Assembly (NCBI GenBank): GCA_030533035.1
Contig: JAUNJW010000040.1
Location: 1-11,121 of the forward strand
Direction of reading: 5' to 3'
Source: Erysipelotrichaceae bacterium
GTDB taxonomy: Bacteria > Bacillota_I > Bacilli_A > Erysipelotrichales > Erysipelotrichaceae
Length of the DNA stretch: 11,121 nt
Shown here: piece after piece, positions 1 through 5,495 of the stretch
Position numbering within the stretch: the stretch's first letter is position 1
Layout of the letters: every line of letters starts with the position of its first letter
Made by a program: the position numbers and the translations under genes
Notes under the pieces: generated by a model
What the model saw: only the letters and a program-made list of their open reading frames with translations
Database searches by the model: none
What the model was told of the DNA's origin: nothing

Positions 1-2
1 GC

Positions 3-110
3 TGGTGCGCCCACCGGTTGGAACAGATGAACAACGAGGAAAAGATCATGCGTCCTGCCTACAGGTGCGTCAGCGGCGAACGCCCGTATATCCCGATTGA
101 AAAGCGGTAA
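3..110 (+). CDS. Citrate synthase, C-terminal fragment (5' end outside window)
   Basis: Only the last 35 codons are present, read from base 3 to the TAA at 108-110. The fragment has the ending typical of bacterial citrate synthases: a WCAHRLEQ segment, then KIMRPAYRCV, then a short tail with RPYIPIEKR. In this family the WCAHR..E and RPAY segments sit at the extreme C-terminus, next to the active-site region. The enzyme condenses acetyl-CoA and oxaloacetate to citrate in the cytoplasm, feeding 2-oxoglutarate and glutamate synthesis in fermentative Bacillota. The catalytic His and Asp residues are upstream of the window and cannot be checked. A methylcitrate synthase would end similarly, so the exact substrate is not settled. 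No clear terminator hairpin follows before the Nudix gene. Confidence 0.72.
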   Translation, partial: WCAHRLEQMNNEEKIMRPAYRCVSGERPYIPIEKR

Positions 111-150
111 ATTAAAACAACTGGAGCACCGTCCATGATAAACTTGTTTC

Positions 151-158
151 AAGAGGTG
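151..158 (+). promoter_or_regulatory. Ribosome binding site that decides the Nudix start
   Basis: AAGAGGTG lies just upstream of the ATG at 162 and is a good match to the anti-Shine-Dalgarno consensus. The in-frame ATG at 135 has only a GGAG about ten bases upstream and would add nine residues not expected in the family. The start at 162 is therefore preferred. Confidence 0.65.
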
Positions 159-161
159 TCT

Positions 162-584
162 ATGAAACAGGAAAAATCATGCGGTGCTCTTGTTTTCAGG
201 AAAAACAGCGGCGAAACTGAAGTTCTGATCATCCGTCAGGTTCAGGGCCACTGGTGCTTTCCCAAAGGGCATGTGGAGAAAAAAGAAACAGAACACGAAA
301 CAGCGCTTCGTGAAATAAAGGAGGAGACCGGTCTTTCCGTCACGATCATTGACGGATTCCGTGAGACTCTCAGCTATTCCCCCAAAGCCGGCGTCTGGAA
401 GGAAGTTGTCTATTTCATTGCCGGCAATCCGAAGGGAAAAGTAAAGGTCCAGGAAGAGGAGCTTTCGGAAATTCACTGGGTGTCCGCCGGAAAGGCACGC
501 AGCCTGATCACCTACAGCAACGACGCGTCCATGTTTGAAAAGGCGCTGTCATACCTGAATGATCATCCGGAGGCTCTGGCATGA
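162..584 (+). CDS. Nudix hydrolase, diadenosine-tetraphosphatase-like
   Basis: This 140-residue protein is a single Nudix domain. The start KQEKSCGALVF and the HWCFPKGHVE segment (residues 30-39) resemble the bis(5'-nucleosyl)-tetraphosphatase (Ap4A hydrolase) branch. The Nudix box runs from G36 to L58 and fits GX5EX7REUXEEXGU completely: G36, E42, R50, E51, E54, E55, G57. The Mg2+-binding glutamates are intact, so the enzyme should be active. Nudix enzymes cleave nucleoside diphosphates linked to another group. An Ap4A-like or mRNA-cap-like substrate is an inference from the N-terminal half. I chose the ATG at 162, not the in-frame ATG at 135, because of its better ribosome binding site. The stop codon overlaps the next gene's start (ATGA, 581-584), so the two proteins are probably made together. 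Confidence 0.88.
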   Translation: MKQEKSCGALVFRKNSGETEVLIIRQVQGHWCFPKGHVEKKETEHETALREIKEETGLSVTIIDGFRETLSYSPKAGVWKEVVYFIAGNPKGKVKVQEEELSEIHWVSAGKARSLITYSNDASMFEKALSYLNDHPEALA

Positions 585-1450
585 TCCGTCTCGAGGTTCT
601 TTCCATCCGGAACAACCGGGCCATTGCAGAAGAATGGGTGCCCGGCGCCGGTTCACTCTGGCCGGAGGCGGAAGGAAGCCTTGTCCGCCTGGTCCGTCAC
701 AATGAACGTCCTTCGGCTCTGTTCTGGGCCTGTGAGGATGGTGACGAAACACGGCTGAATGTCTGTTTTGCGCCCGGCACGGATGACAGGAGGAAGCTGC
801 TGGCTGTGATCACCGAGCGGGTGGTCCGCCGCTTTCATCCTGCCCGGATTGTCATTGAAAATCCTGATCCGGCCCTGTATGCGGTCTATGAATCGAATTC
901 CTACCGGCCAATCGGTAATACATATGCCAAGGCGGTCGAGCCCTGGCGCAAGATTCTCAATGACGCGGTCTTTGATGATGAAGGCTTTATCATCAACCAG
1001 GGCCGGATGAAGGATATCCCGTTCGGCTGGTTTAAAACCGACGCCAAGGGCTGCGGCTGGATTTCCGCGTGGAACCTGCTCAAGATGAACGGCATGGAAA
1101 CAACAATGGAGGTCTGCGCCCATGGGCTTGAGAAACACGCTTTCATGGGAGAGATGATGGGACAGAGTCTCATCCGGCTGTATTTCTGGCTGAAAAAACA
1201 GGGGCTTGATGTGTCCATGAGCCTGCCGCTCAACGGCGCCGCGAAGTCGATGATCGCAAAGACAAGAACAGGAATCATCCTCTATAACCATGCCAGGGGC
1301 GCCCATTACATCGCCTACAGGCGTCTGAGCGACACGAAGATTCAGATCTATAACGCGGTCTACGGCAAACGCAACCATGTGATGACAACGGCGGAATTCC
1401 TCAAAAAGTATCCGCTGTTTCCGACCACGGTTGTCATCGGCGTAAAATAA
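581..1450 (+). CDS. Uncharacterised protein with possible GNAT-like and papain-like halves
   Basis: I do not recognise this 289-residue cytoplasmic protein as a named family. It has no signal peptide or membrane segment. Residues 130-289 look like a papain or C39-type cysteine peptidase fold. GCGWISAWNLL puts C158 at the head of a helix, GAHYIAYRR puts H242 on a strand, and IQIYNAVYG supplies N258 as a possible third catalytic residue. Residues 1-125 have a strand-helix-strand order suggestive of a degenerate GNAT acyltransferase: RLNVCFAP, a helix at about 68-84, ARIVIEN, then ALYAVYESNSYRPIG, which resembles the GNAT 'LYxxxGFRPIG' element. The usual acetyl-CoA pyrophosphate loop is not visible. 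It is translationally coupled to the Nudix gene by a 4-nt overlap. Domain calls are pattern-based inference; the reading frame itself is secure. Confidence 0.6.
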   Translation: MIRLEVLSIRNNRAIAEEWVPGAGSLWPEAEGSLVRLVRHNERPSALFWACEDGDETRLNVCFAPGTDDRRKLLAVITERVVRRFHPARIVIENPDPALYAVYESNSYRPIGNTYAKAVEPWRKILNDAVFDDEGFIINQGRMKDIPFGWFKTDAKGCGWISAWNLLKMNGMETTMEVCAHGLEKHAFMGEMMGQSLIRLYFWLKKQGLDVSMSLPLNGAAKSMIAKTRTGIILYNHARGAHYIAYRRLSDTKIQIYNAVYGKRNHVMTTAEFLKKYPLFPTTVVIGVK

Positions 1451-1469
1451 GGGTCTGCGGATCCTTTTT
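1449..1469 (+). terminator. Weak Rho-independent terminator after the Nudix-coupled gene
   Basis: GGGTC (1451-1455) pairs with GATCC (1460-1464) across a TGCG loop, with one G-U pair. It is extended by A-T pairs from the stop codon and followed by a T-run at 1465-1469. The stem is short, so termination may be partial. Confidence 0.5.
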
Positions 1470-1473
1470 GTTG

Positions 1474-1482
1474 TGGTATGAT
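1474..1482 (+). promoter_or_regulatory. Extended -10 promoter for the parB-like/rluB pair
   Basis: TGGTATGAT is an extended -10 element (TGn plus TATGAT, one mismatch from TATAAT). No convincing -35 hexamer lies 16-18 bases upstream, as is common for extended -10 promoters. The expected transcription start, about seven bases downstream, falls at about 1489-1490, immediately before the ATG at 1491. Confidence 0.55.
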
Positions 1483-1490
1483 TGCCGGGT

Positions 1491-1751
1491 ATGATCAATA
1501 CAACAGTAAGGCTTGAAGAAATACAGTTTACGGAAAAGGATCCCGGAAACCTGCTGGAGTCGATTGCCGCAAGAGGCATTGCCATTCCTGTCCAGGTCAA
1601 CGCCAGGGACGGATATTATGAATGCGTGGACGGCCGCAGGCGCCTGACAGCGGCGAAAATGCTCGGAAAAGAAAAAGTACCGGTGATGATCCTCAATGAT
1701 TATTCAAAAGCCGGCAGCGGCTTCTGGGGCAATACCCAGAACCGCCATTAG
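1491..1751 (+). CDS. Stand-alone ParB-like N-terminal (ParB/Srx fold) domain protein
   Basis: The 86-residue protein is essentially one ParB/sulfiredoxin-fold domain. It has the expected order: an N-terminal strand with VRLEEIQ, then LLESIAARGIAIPVQV (residues 21-36), then YYECVDGRRRLTAAKMLG (42-59), then VPVMIL (63-68). The G48-R-R-R-L-T-A segment matches the GxRRxxA nucleotide-binding box of ParB-family CTPases. The helix-turn-helix and C-terminal dimerisation domain of true partition ParB proteins are missing, and no parS or parA is visible. A chromosome-segregation role is therefore unlikely. Its function is unknown; a nucleotide-binding or small regulatory role is possible. I chose the ATG at 1491; an in-frame TTG at 1482 lies within the -10 element. 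Ten bases or fewer separate it from rluB, implying one operon. Confidence 0.72.
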   Translation: MINTTVRLEEIQFTEKDPGNLLESIAARGIAIPVQVNARDGYYECVDGRRRLTAAKMLGKEKVPVMILNDYSKAGSGFWGNTQNRH

Positions 1752-1760
1752 GAGAAGTAT

Positions 1761-2504
1761 ATGGAAGAAAGACTGCAGAAAGTAATCGCAAAAGCCGGCG
1801 TCGCCTCCAGAAGAAAAGCGGAGGAACTGATCCAGGCAGGCAAAGTCAGGGTCAACGGAAAGGTTGTCACCGAAATGGGTGTCAGGGTTTCCCCTGAAGA
1901 TGAAATTACTGTCAACGGAACCCCGCTGCAGCAGGAAAACAAGGTCTATTATCTGCTCAACAAGCCGAGAAGGACCATCTGCTCGGTTTCGGATGAAAAG
2001 GGCAGGGATACTGTTCTTTCCTGCTTTGAGGGAATCAATGAAAGAATCTATCCGGTCGGCCGGCTCGACTATGACACCAGCGGCCTGCTGATTCTGACCA
2101 ATGACGGCGAATTCGCCAACCTGATGATGCATCCGAGATACCACCTGCCGAAGACATACAACGTGACTCTCAGCGGCGTTCTCACCGATGACATGGCCAG
2201 AATCCTTTCCAACGGCATCGTCATTGAAGGCAAAAAAACACTGCCCTGCGATGTTGAGATTCTTGAAAGAAGCGTCAACCGGAACAGAACAGTGCTCAAT
2301 ATCACGATTTATGAAGGCAGAAACAGGGAAATCCGCAAAATGATGGAGTACTTCCACTGCGAAGTGACCCGTCTGGAAAGAACCCATTACGGTTTCCTTG
2401 ATCTCGGCCGTCTCAGGCAGGGGGAATACCGGAAGCTGCGGATGTTTGAAGTCCGCCGGCTGAAGGAAATGGTTTCTCACGAAAGCCCGAGCGCGAAAAT
2501 CTGA
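1761..2504 (+). CDS. rluB: rRNA pseudouridine synthase, RsuA/RluB family
   Basis: This 247-residue enzyme isomerises a uridine to pseudouridine in ribosomal RNA. An S4 RNA-binding domain covers roughly residues 3-55 (RLQKVIAKAGVASRRKAEELI). The catalytic domain follows. PVGRLDYDTSGLLILTNDG places the catalytic aspartate at D103, KTY is at 131-133, and EGRNREIRKM is at 185-194; all are family hallmarks. Length and order fit RluB (23S U2605 in E. coli numbering), but RluE, RluF and RsuA share these motifs, so target specificity is inferred. The ATG at 1761 follows AGGAGAAG at a proper distance, partly overlapping the stop of the ParB-like gene. Its 3' end overlaps the convergent rqcH gene by 28 bp. 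Confidence 0.93.
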   Translation: MEERLQKVIAKAGVASRRKAEELIQAGKVRVNGKVVTEMGVRVSPEDEITVNGTPLQQENKVYYLLNKPRRTICSVSDEKGRDTVLSCFEGINERIYPVGRLDYDTSGLLILTNDGEFANLMMHPRYHLPKTYNVTLSGVLTDDMARILSNGIVIEGKKTLPCDVEILERSVNRNRTVLNITIYEGRNREIRKMMEYFHCEVTRLERTHYGFLDLGRLRQGEYRKLRMFEVRRLKEMVSHESPSAKI

Positions 2505-4126
2505 TCTTCATCCGGATCGATGTAAATCGTCCTGTAATTTCCCAGCTGTACCATACCGGGTTTCGCACCCGGTATTTTTTTGAGGTTCCGCACCGGACAC
2601 CAGATCACCGGCACACTGGAGGACAAACGGCCGGCGGAGTAATACGCCGCGATATTGGCAGCCGCCCGCAGGGATGTCTCATCCGGATCATCGCTGTGGA
2701 TGACAACGTGGGATCCGTGATAATCCTTGGCATGGAGCCAGATTTCATTCTTCCGCGCCGTATGCCACGTCAGCTGTTCATTCTGCAGATTGTTGCGGCC
2801 GAAGCTGATCACAGTTCCGTTTTCAAGGGTGACGTCCGTGAAACTGACCGGCGCGTCCTTTTTCTTTTTGTTCTTTTTCGGTTTCTTCCTGGTTTCTTTC
2901 AGATAGCCCAGGGAGACAAGCTCATCCCTGATTTCAGAAGCTGTTTTGAAATCAGCCTGGGAAAGCTGCTCGAGCAGTCCGCTGAAATAGGCAATCTCAT
3001 CCCTTGTGATTGCGATCTGCTCTTCCAGATAAACCTGGCCCTTTTTCAGCTTTGTGTATTTCTGATAGGCTCTTCTGGCATTGGACCTGCCGTCAAAGCG
3101 GGGATCCAGGGGGATTGTGACGTCGCTGCCGTCCTCGAATGACTGCAGGGTGATTTCCTTCATGCCCTTGGTGTCGGTGACATTGTAGGCATACAGAAGT
3201 TCACCGTACGTTTTCCATCTGTCGCAGTCCAGCGCTTCGTCCATTTCGGAAAGAAGGCGGGGAAGCTTCTGCGACTGGTGTTTGAGCTGGCGGTTGACAA
3301 AGTGATAGATATCGCCGGTTACGGCCTTGATCCTGTCTTTTTCCTCGCGGTGATAATAAAGGATATCAAAGCCCTCAAACAGCGGATAGCTGCGGCAGGC
3401 TCCTTTTGACGTCAGTTCAATACAGTGAAAAACCGGTTCGCCGCTGCCGCTGTTGGCAACATAGAGGTTTTCGGAACGGGTGATTTCATCCATGATTTCC
3501 GCAAAGCTCTGGCCGTGCAGCATGCGGTATTCCACTTCCGAAGACAGGAAGGGAGAGAAACCGGCAAACTGCTTCGTCAGTGAGAGTTCAGGATCAATCG
3601 TCTGTTCCGCGAAAGGATTCTTTTTGTTCTGGGAAGGGGTTTCCTCAAAGACAGCGCCCGGGAATATTGTCCGCCTGCTGTTTTCAAAAGGCGGAATCCG
3701 CTTGAGGGCGTCGATGATCTTTCCCTGTGAGGAGACAAGGATCAGATTGGCATATTTGCCCATCAGTTCGACATAAAGCTTCCAGTATTCCAGGTCGCCG
3801 ATCGAATTTCGCCTTCTGATCTCCATGACACACCAGCGGTCCAGTTCCGCCTGGCGGATGCTTTCGATAAAGCCGCCCTCGATGTATTTTCTTAAAACCA
3901 TGACAAAGTTGCCCGGTTCGCCGGTGGCCGGATAGGAACGGTCAGTGAAAAGGAAACGGTTGTAGACCGAGTGGCAGCTGATCAGCATCTGCTTTTTGCC
4001 GAGCGGGCCATGCGTCTGGAAAAGGATTTCCGTGGCGGAAATATCCCAGATTTTCTGGATCCGCATCGGCAGGCCTTTCTGTATTTCAGGTACGATTTTG
4101 CTTAAAAGAATGCCGTCCAGTGCCAT
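2477..4126 (-). CDS. rqcH: Ribosome quality-control factor RqcH (NFACT/FbpA family)
   Basis: The 549-residue protein matches bacterial RqcH, the Rqc2 homologue. RqcH binds obstructed 50S subunits and recruits tRNA-Ala to add C-terminal alanine tails that mark stalled chains for degradation. The NFACT-N domain opens with MALDGILLSKIVPEI. It holds the conserved D96-R97 pair, equivalent to the DR motif needed for tailing in B. subtilis RqcH, and ELMGKYANLIL (120-130). A long helical middle, probably the coiled coil, covers about 260-410, followed by a lysine-rich linker (413-423). The NFACT-R domain (about 430-530) contains DYHGSHVVI and KKIPGAKPGMV. Length fits the family (about 570). The older name, fibronectin-binding protein FbpA, refers to the same family. 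AAAGGAG lies eight bases before the start. It diverges from gmk and converges on rluB. Confidence 0.93.
   Translation of the reverse strand: MALDGILLSKIVPEIQKGLPMRIQKIWDISATEILFQTHGPLGKKQMLISCHSVYNRFLFTDRSYPATGEPGNFVMVLRKYIEGGFIESIRQAELDRWCVMEIRRRNSIGDLEYWKLYVELMGKYANLILVSSQGKIIDALKRIPPFENSRRTIFPGAVFEETPSQNKKNPFAEQTIDPELSLTKQFAGFSPFLSSEVEYRMLHGQSFAEIMDEITRSENLYVANSGSGEPVFHCIELTSKGACRSYPLFEGFDILYYHREEKDRIKAVTGDIYHFVNRQLKHQSQKLPRLLSEMDEALDCDRWKTYGELLYAYNVTDTKGMKEITLQSFEDGSDVTIPLDPRFDGRSNARRAYQKYTKLKKGQVYLEEQIAITRDEIAYFSGLLEQLSQADFKTASEIRDELVSLGYLKETRKKPKKNKKKKDAPVSFTDVTLENGTVISFGRNNLQNEQLTWHTARKNEIWLHAKDYHGSHVVIHSDDPDETSLRAAANIAAYYSAGRLSSSVPVIWCPVRNLKKIPGAKPGMVQLGNYRTIYIDPDEDQIFALGLS
2553..2581 (+). 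terminator. Rho-independent terminator for rluB, inside the rqcH coding sequence
   Basis: ATACCGGGT (2553-2561) and ACCCGGTAT (2567-2575) form a perfect 9-bp stem with a TTCGC loop, followed by an unbroken T-run to 2581. It lies 48 bases after the rluB stop. On the opposite strand the same bases encode RqcH residues 518-525 (IPGAKPGM). On the minus strand the A-run precedes the hairpin, so it should not terminate rqcH. Confidence 0.82.
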
Positions 4127-4156
4127 AATTCTTTCTCCTTTCCCCGCTGCACAAGG

Positions 4157-4165
4157 ATTATAGCA
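4157..4165 (-). promoter_or_regulatory. Extended -10 promoter of rqcH
   Basis: Read on the minus strand this is TGCTATAAT, a perfect extended -10 element. A weak -35 (TTAAGA, 4179-4184) sits 16 bases upstream. The predicted transcript begins near 4150, leaving a leader of about 24 nt with AAAGGAG at 4135-4141 before the ATG at 4126. Confidence 0.72.
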
Positions 4166-4230
4166 CGCATTGAACTTTTCTTAATTGAAAGCCGCATCCA
4201 AAATAACGCCCCGAAACATTTTAAATGGAG

Positions 4231-4236
4231 TACAAT
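4231..4236 (+). promoter_or_regulatory. Possible -10 element of gmk
   Basis: TACAAT is one base from consensus and 23 bases before the gmk ATG. No recognisable -35 hexamer or TGn extension is present, so this is tentative. A CCCCG/CGGGG repeat pair flanks it (about 4209-4213 and 4245-4249). Confidence 0.3.
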
Positions 4237-4258
4237 TATGGAAACGGGGGACTGACAT

Positions 4259-4840
4259 ATGAGCAAGGGATTACTGATTGTACTGAGCGGACCGAGCGGC
4301 GTCGGCAAGGGAACTGTTCTGAAGGAAGTGATGAAAGACGAGTCGCTGAAACTCGCGTTCTCCATTTCCATGACAACCCGCGCGAAAAGAGAAGGCGAAG
4401 AGGACGGCGTCAATTACTTCTTTGTGACAAGGGATGAATTCGAGCAGGCTGTCAGAGACGGCAAAATGCTTGAATATGCTGAATTTGTCGGCAATTATTA
4501 CGGCACACCTCTGGAGTATGTCGAAAAACTCCGCAACGAAGGAATGAATGTCATTCTGGAAATCGAAGTCCAGGGCTGCATGCAGGTCAGAGAGAAAGAG
4601 CCGGATGCGCTGACGATCTTCATCGTACCGCCGAGCATGGAAGAGCTGGAAAGCAGAATCCGCGGCCGCAAGACGGAGGCAGAGGAAATCATCCAGCAGA
4701 GACTGGCCAAGGCCGAGTCCGAGATGGAGATGCTGAATAAGTATAAATATGTCGTCTGCAACGACGACGTGAAACTGGCTGCCGACATCATTTCGGTGAT
4801 TATCCGCCGCCATATGGAAAAAGCACAGGGAAAGGACTGA
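4259..4840 (+). CDS. gmk: Guanylate kinase
   Basis: This 193-residue enzyme phosphorylates GMP (and dGMP) to GDP with ATP, an essential step of guanine nucleotide synthesis in the cytoplasm. The P-loop GPSGVGKGT is at residues 11-19. The GMP-binding region SISMTTRAKREGEEDGVNYFF follows at about 35-55. YAEFVGNYYGTPLEYV, the EIEVQG segment and the lid SRIRGRKTEAEEIIQQRL also match. Length is normal. A G-rich patch (4246-4250) is the only ribosome binding site candidate before the ATG at 4259. In B. subtilis, gmk lies near yloA (rqcH) and is followed by rpoZ. Here rqcH is the divergent neighbour, but rpoZ does not follow: a terminator overlaps the gmk stop codon. Confidence 0.97.
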   Translation: MSKGLLIVLSGPSGVGKGTVLKEVMKDESLKLAFSISMTTRAKREGEEDGVNYFFVTRDEFEQAVRDGKMLEYAEFVGNYYGTPLEYVEKLRNEGMNVILEIEVQGCMQVREKEPDALTIFIVPPSMEELESRIRGRKTEAEEIIQQRLAKAESEMEMLNKYKYVVCNDDVKLAADIISVIIRRHMEKAQGKD

Positions 4841-4857
4841 TCTTCAGTTCTTTTTTT
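4833..4857 (+). terminator. Rho-independent terminator of gmk, containing its stop codon
   Basis: AGGACTGA (4833-4840) pairs with TCAGTTCT (4844-4851) with one G-U pair and a three-base loop. It is extended by A-U pairs and followed by a T-run to 4857. The gmk TGA (4838-4840) is part of the stem, so terminating ribosomes would compete with folding. Confidence 0.75.
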
Positions 4858-4867
4858 ACCGGTGCCA

Positions 4868-4896
4868 TTGAATGCGCTTACATTCTCTGCTATGAT
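4868..4896 (+). promoter_or_regulatory. Promoter of the galactoside operon
   Basis: TTGAAT (4868-4873) and TATGAT (4891-4896) are separated by 17 bases, and TGC precedes the -10, making it extended as well. Predicted transcription start is near 4903, giving a leader of about 23 nt before the tetR-type gene. This is the only good promoter seen for the four overlapping genes. Confidence 0.75.
4870..4885 (+). promoter_or_regulatory. Candidate operator: inverted repeat across -35 and spacer
   Basis: GAATG and CATTC form a 5-bp inverted repeat with a 6-bp centre (GAATGcgcttaCATTC). It overlaps the -35 hexamer, where a TetR-type dimer would block RNA polymerase. Operator function is an inference from position and symmetry. 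Confidence 0.4.
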
Positions 4897-4924
4897 GGAA
4901 ACCAGATAAAGGTTGCGGGTTTCC
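4897..4924 (+). promoter_or_regulatory. Candidate operator or leader hairpin before the TetR gene
   Basis: GGAAACC (4897-4903) and GGTTTCC (4918-4924) are perfect 7-bp inverted repeats 14 bases apart, between the -10 element and the ATG at 4926. They could be a regulator-binding site. Alternatively, if transcription starts at or before about 4897, they could form an RNA hairpin next to the start codon, which lacks a strong ribosome binding site. An inner AACC/GGTT pair (4900-4903, 4911-4914) offers a competing fold. Confidence 0.4.
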
Positions 4925-4925
4925 G

Positions 4926-5495
4926 ATGGAACTCAGAGAGCTGATCATAGAAAACGCGGTGGCGCTCTTTCAGACCCACGGCCTGCGTTTCACGATGCAG
5001 GATGTGGCAAGGAGGCTGCATATCGCCAAAAAGACAATTTATGCCTGCTTTGAATCAAAGCAGGACCTTTTGTGCGCCATGCTGGATGACGGCTTCGCTT
5101 CCATCCAGGCGGACAAGAGGGCGGTTCTTGAAAGCGATCTGCCGCTGATCGAAAAACTCAGGAAGACGATGATCGCGATGCCTGTGCAGTATCAGATTCT
5201 GGATTTCCGGATGCTGAATGAGCTGGATGAAAAGTATCCGGCAGTCTATGCGCGGCTGGTGGAACATCTCGAAGACAACTGGGAGCCGGTGACCGCTCTG
5301 ATTGAGCAGGGAATTGAGGAAGGCCTGATCCGGCCGGTGCCGGTCGCGATTGTGCGCCAGATCTTTACCGCCTCGATCGAATCATTCCTTTCCTCAGATA
5401 CTCTGAGAAAAGAAAATATCTCATACAGTGAAGCTTTGGAACAGCTGATGGACATCATCATGCTGGGAATCAGGGAGGACATACATGATCATTAA
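4926..5495 (+). CDS. TetR/AcrR-family transcriptional regulator of the galactoside operon
   Basis: The 189-residue protein has the TetR N-terminal DNA-binding domain. LIIENAVALFQTHGLRFTMQDVARRL leads into the recognition helix around HIAKKTIYACF (32-42), followed by ESKQDLL (43-49). The rest is an all-helical ligand and dimerisation domain, not recognisable to subfamily, so the inducer is unknown. It is the first gene of the operon and overlaps the GH2 gene by 11 nt. It probably controls its own transcription and that of the sugar genes through the inverted repeats upstream. TetR proteins are less common than LacI, AraC or GntR regulators for galactoside operons. The ATG at 4926 has only a weak ribosome binding site; the nearest purine-rich AAAGG is 13 bases away. 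Confidence 0.88.
   Translation: MELRELIIENAVALFQTHGLRFTMQDVARRLHIAKKTIYACFESKQDLLCAMLDDGFASIQADKRAVLESDLPLIEKLRKTMIAMPVQYQILDFRMLNELDEKYPAVYARLVEHLEDNWEPVTALIEQGIEEGLIRPVPVAIVRQIFTASIESFLSSDTLRKENISYSEALEQLMDIIMLGIREDIHDH

Noticed and set aside
135..161. Upstream in-frame ATG for the Nudix gene
   Set aside because: It adds nine residues not seen in the family, and the ATG at 162 has a better placed AAGAGGTG ribosome binding site.
653..1600. Long minus-strand open frame (315 codons) opposite the Nudix-coupled gene
   Set aside because: It lies antisense to a gene with a coupled start and plausible fold, crosses a terminator and a promoter, and its translation (many His, Arg and Pro, no motifs) looks like a shadow frame.
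1491..1751. Plasmid or chromosome partition ParB
   Set aside because: Only the N-terminal domain is present, with no ParA, no parS-like palindrome and no helix-turn-helix.
1704..2480. Minus-strand open frame of 258 codons opposite rluB
   Set aside because: Antisense to an unmistakable pseudouridine synthase, with no motif or ribosome binding site support.
2857..2890. Lysine-rich run in RqcH (residues 413-423) as a possible frameshift or sequencing artefact
   Set aside because: The frame continues into an intact NFACT-R domain. A basic linker between coiled coil and NFACT-R is plausible for an RNA- and ribosome-binding protein.
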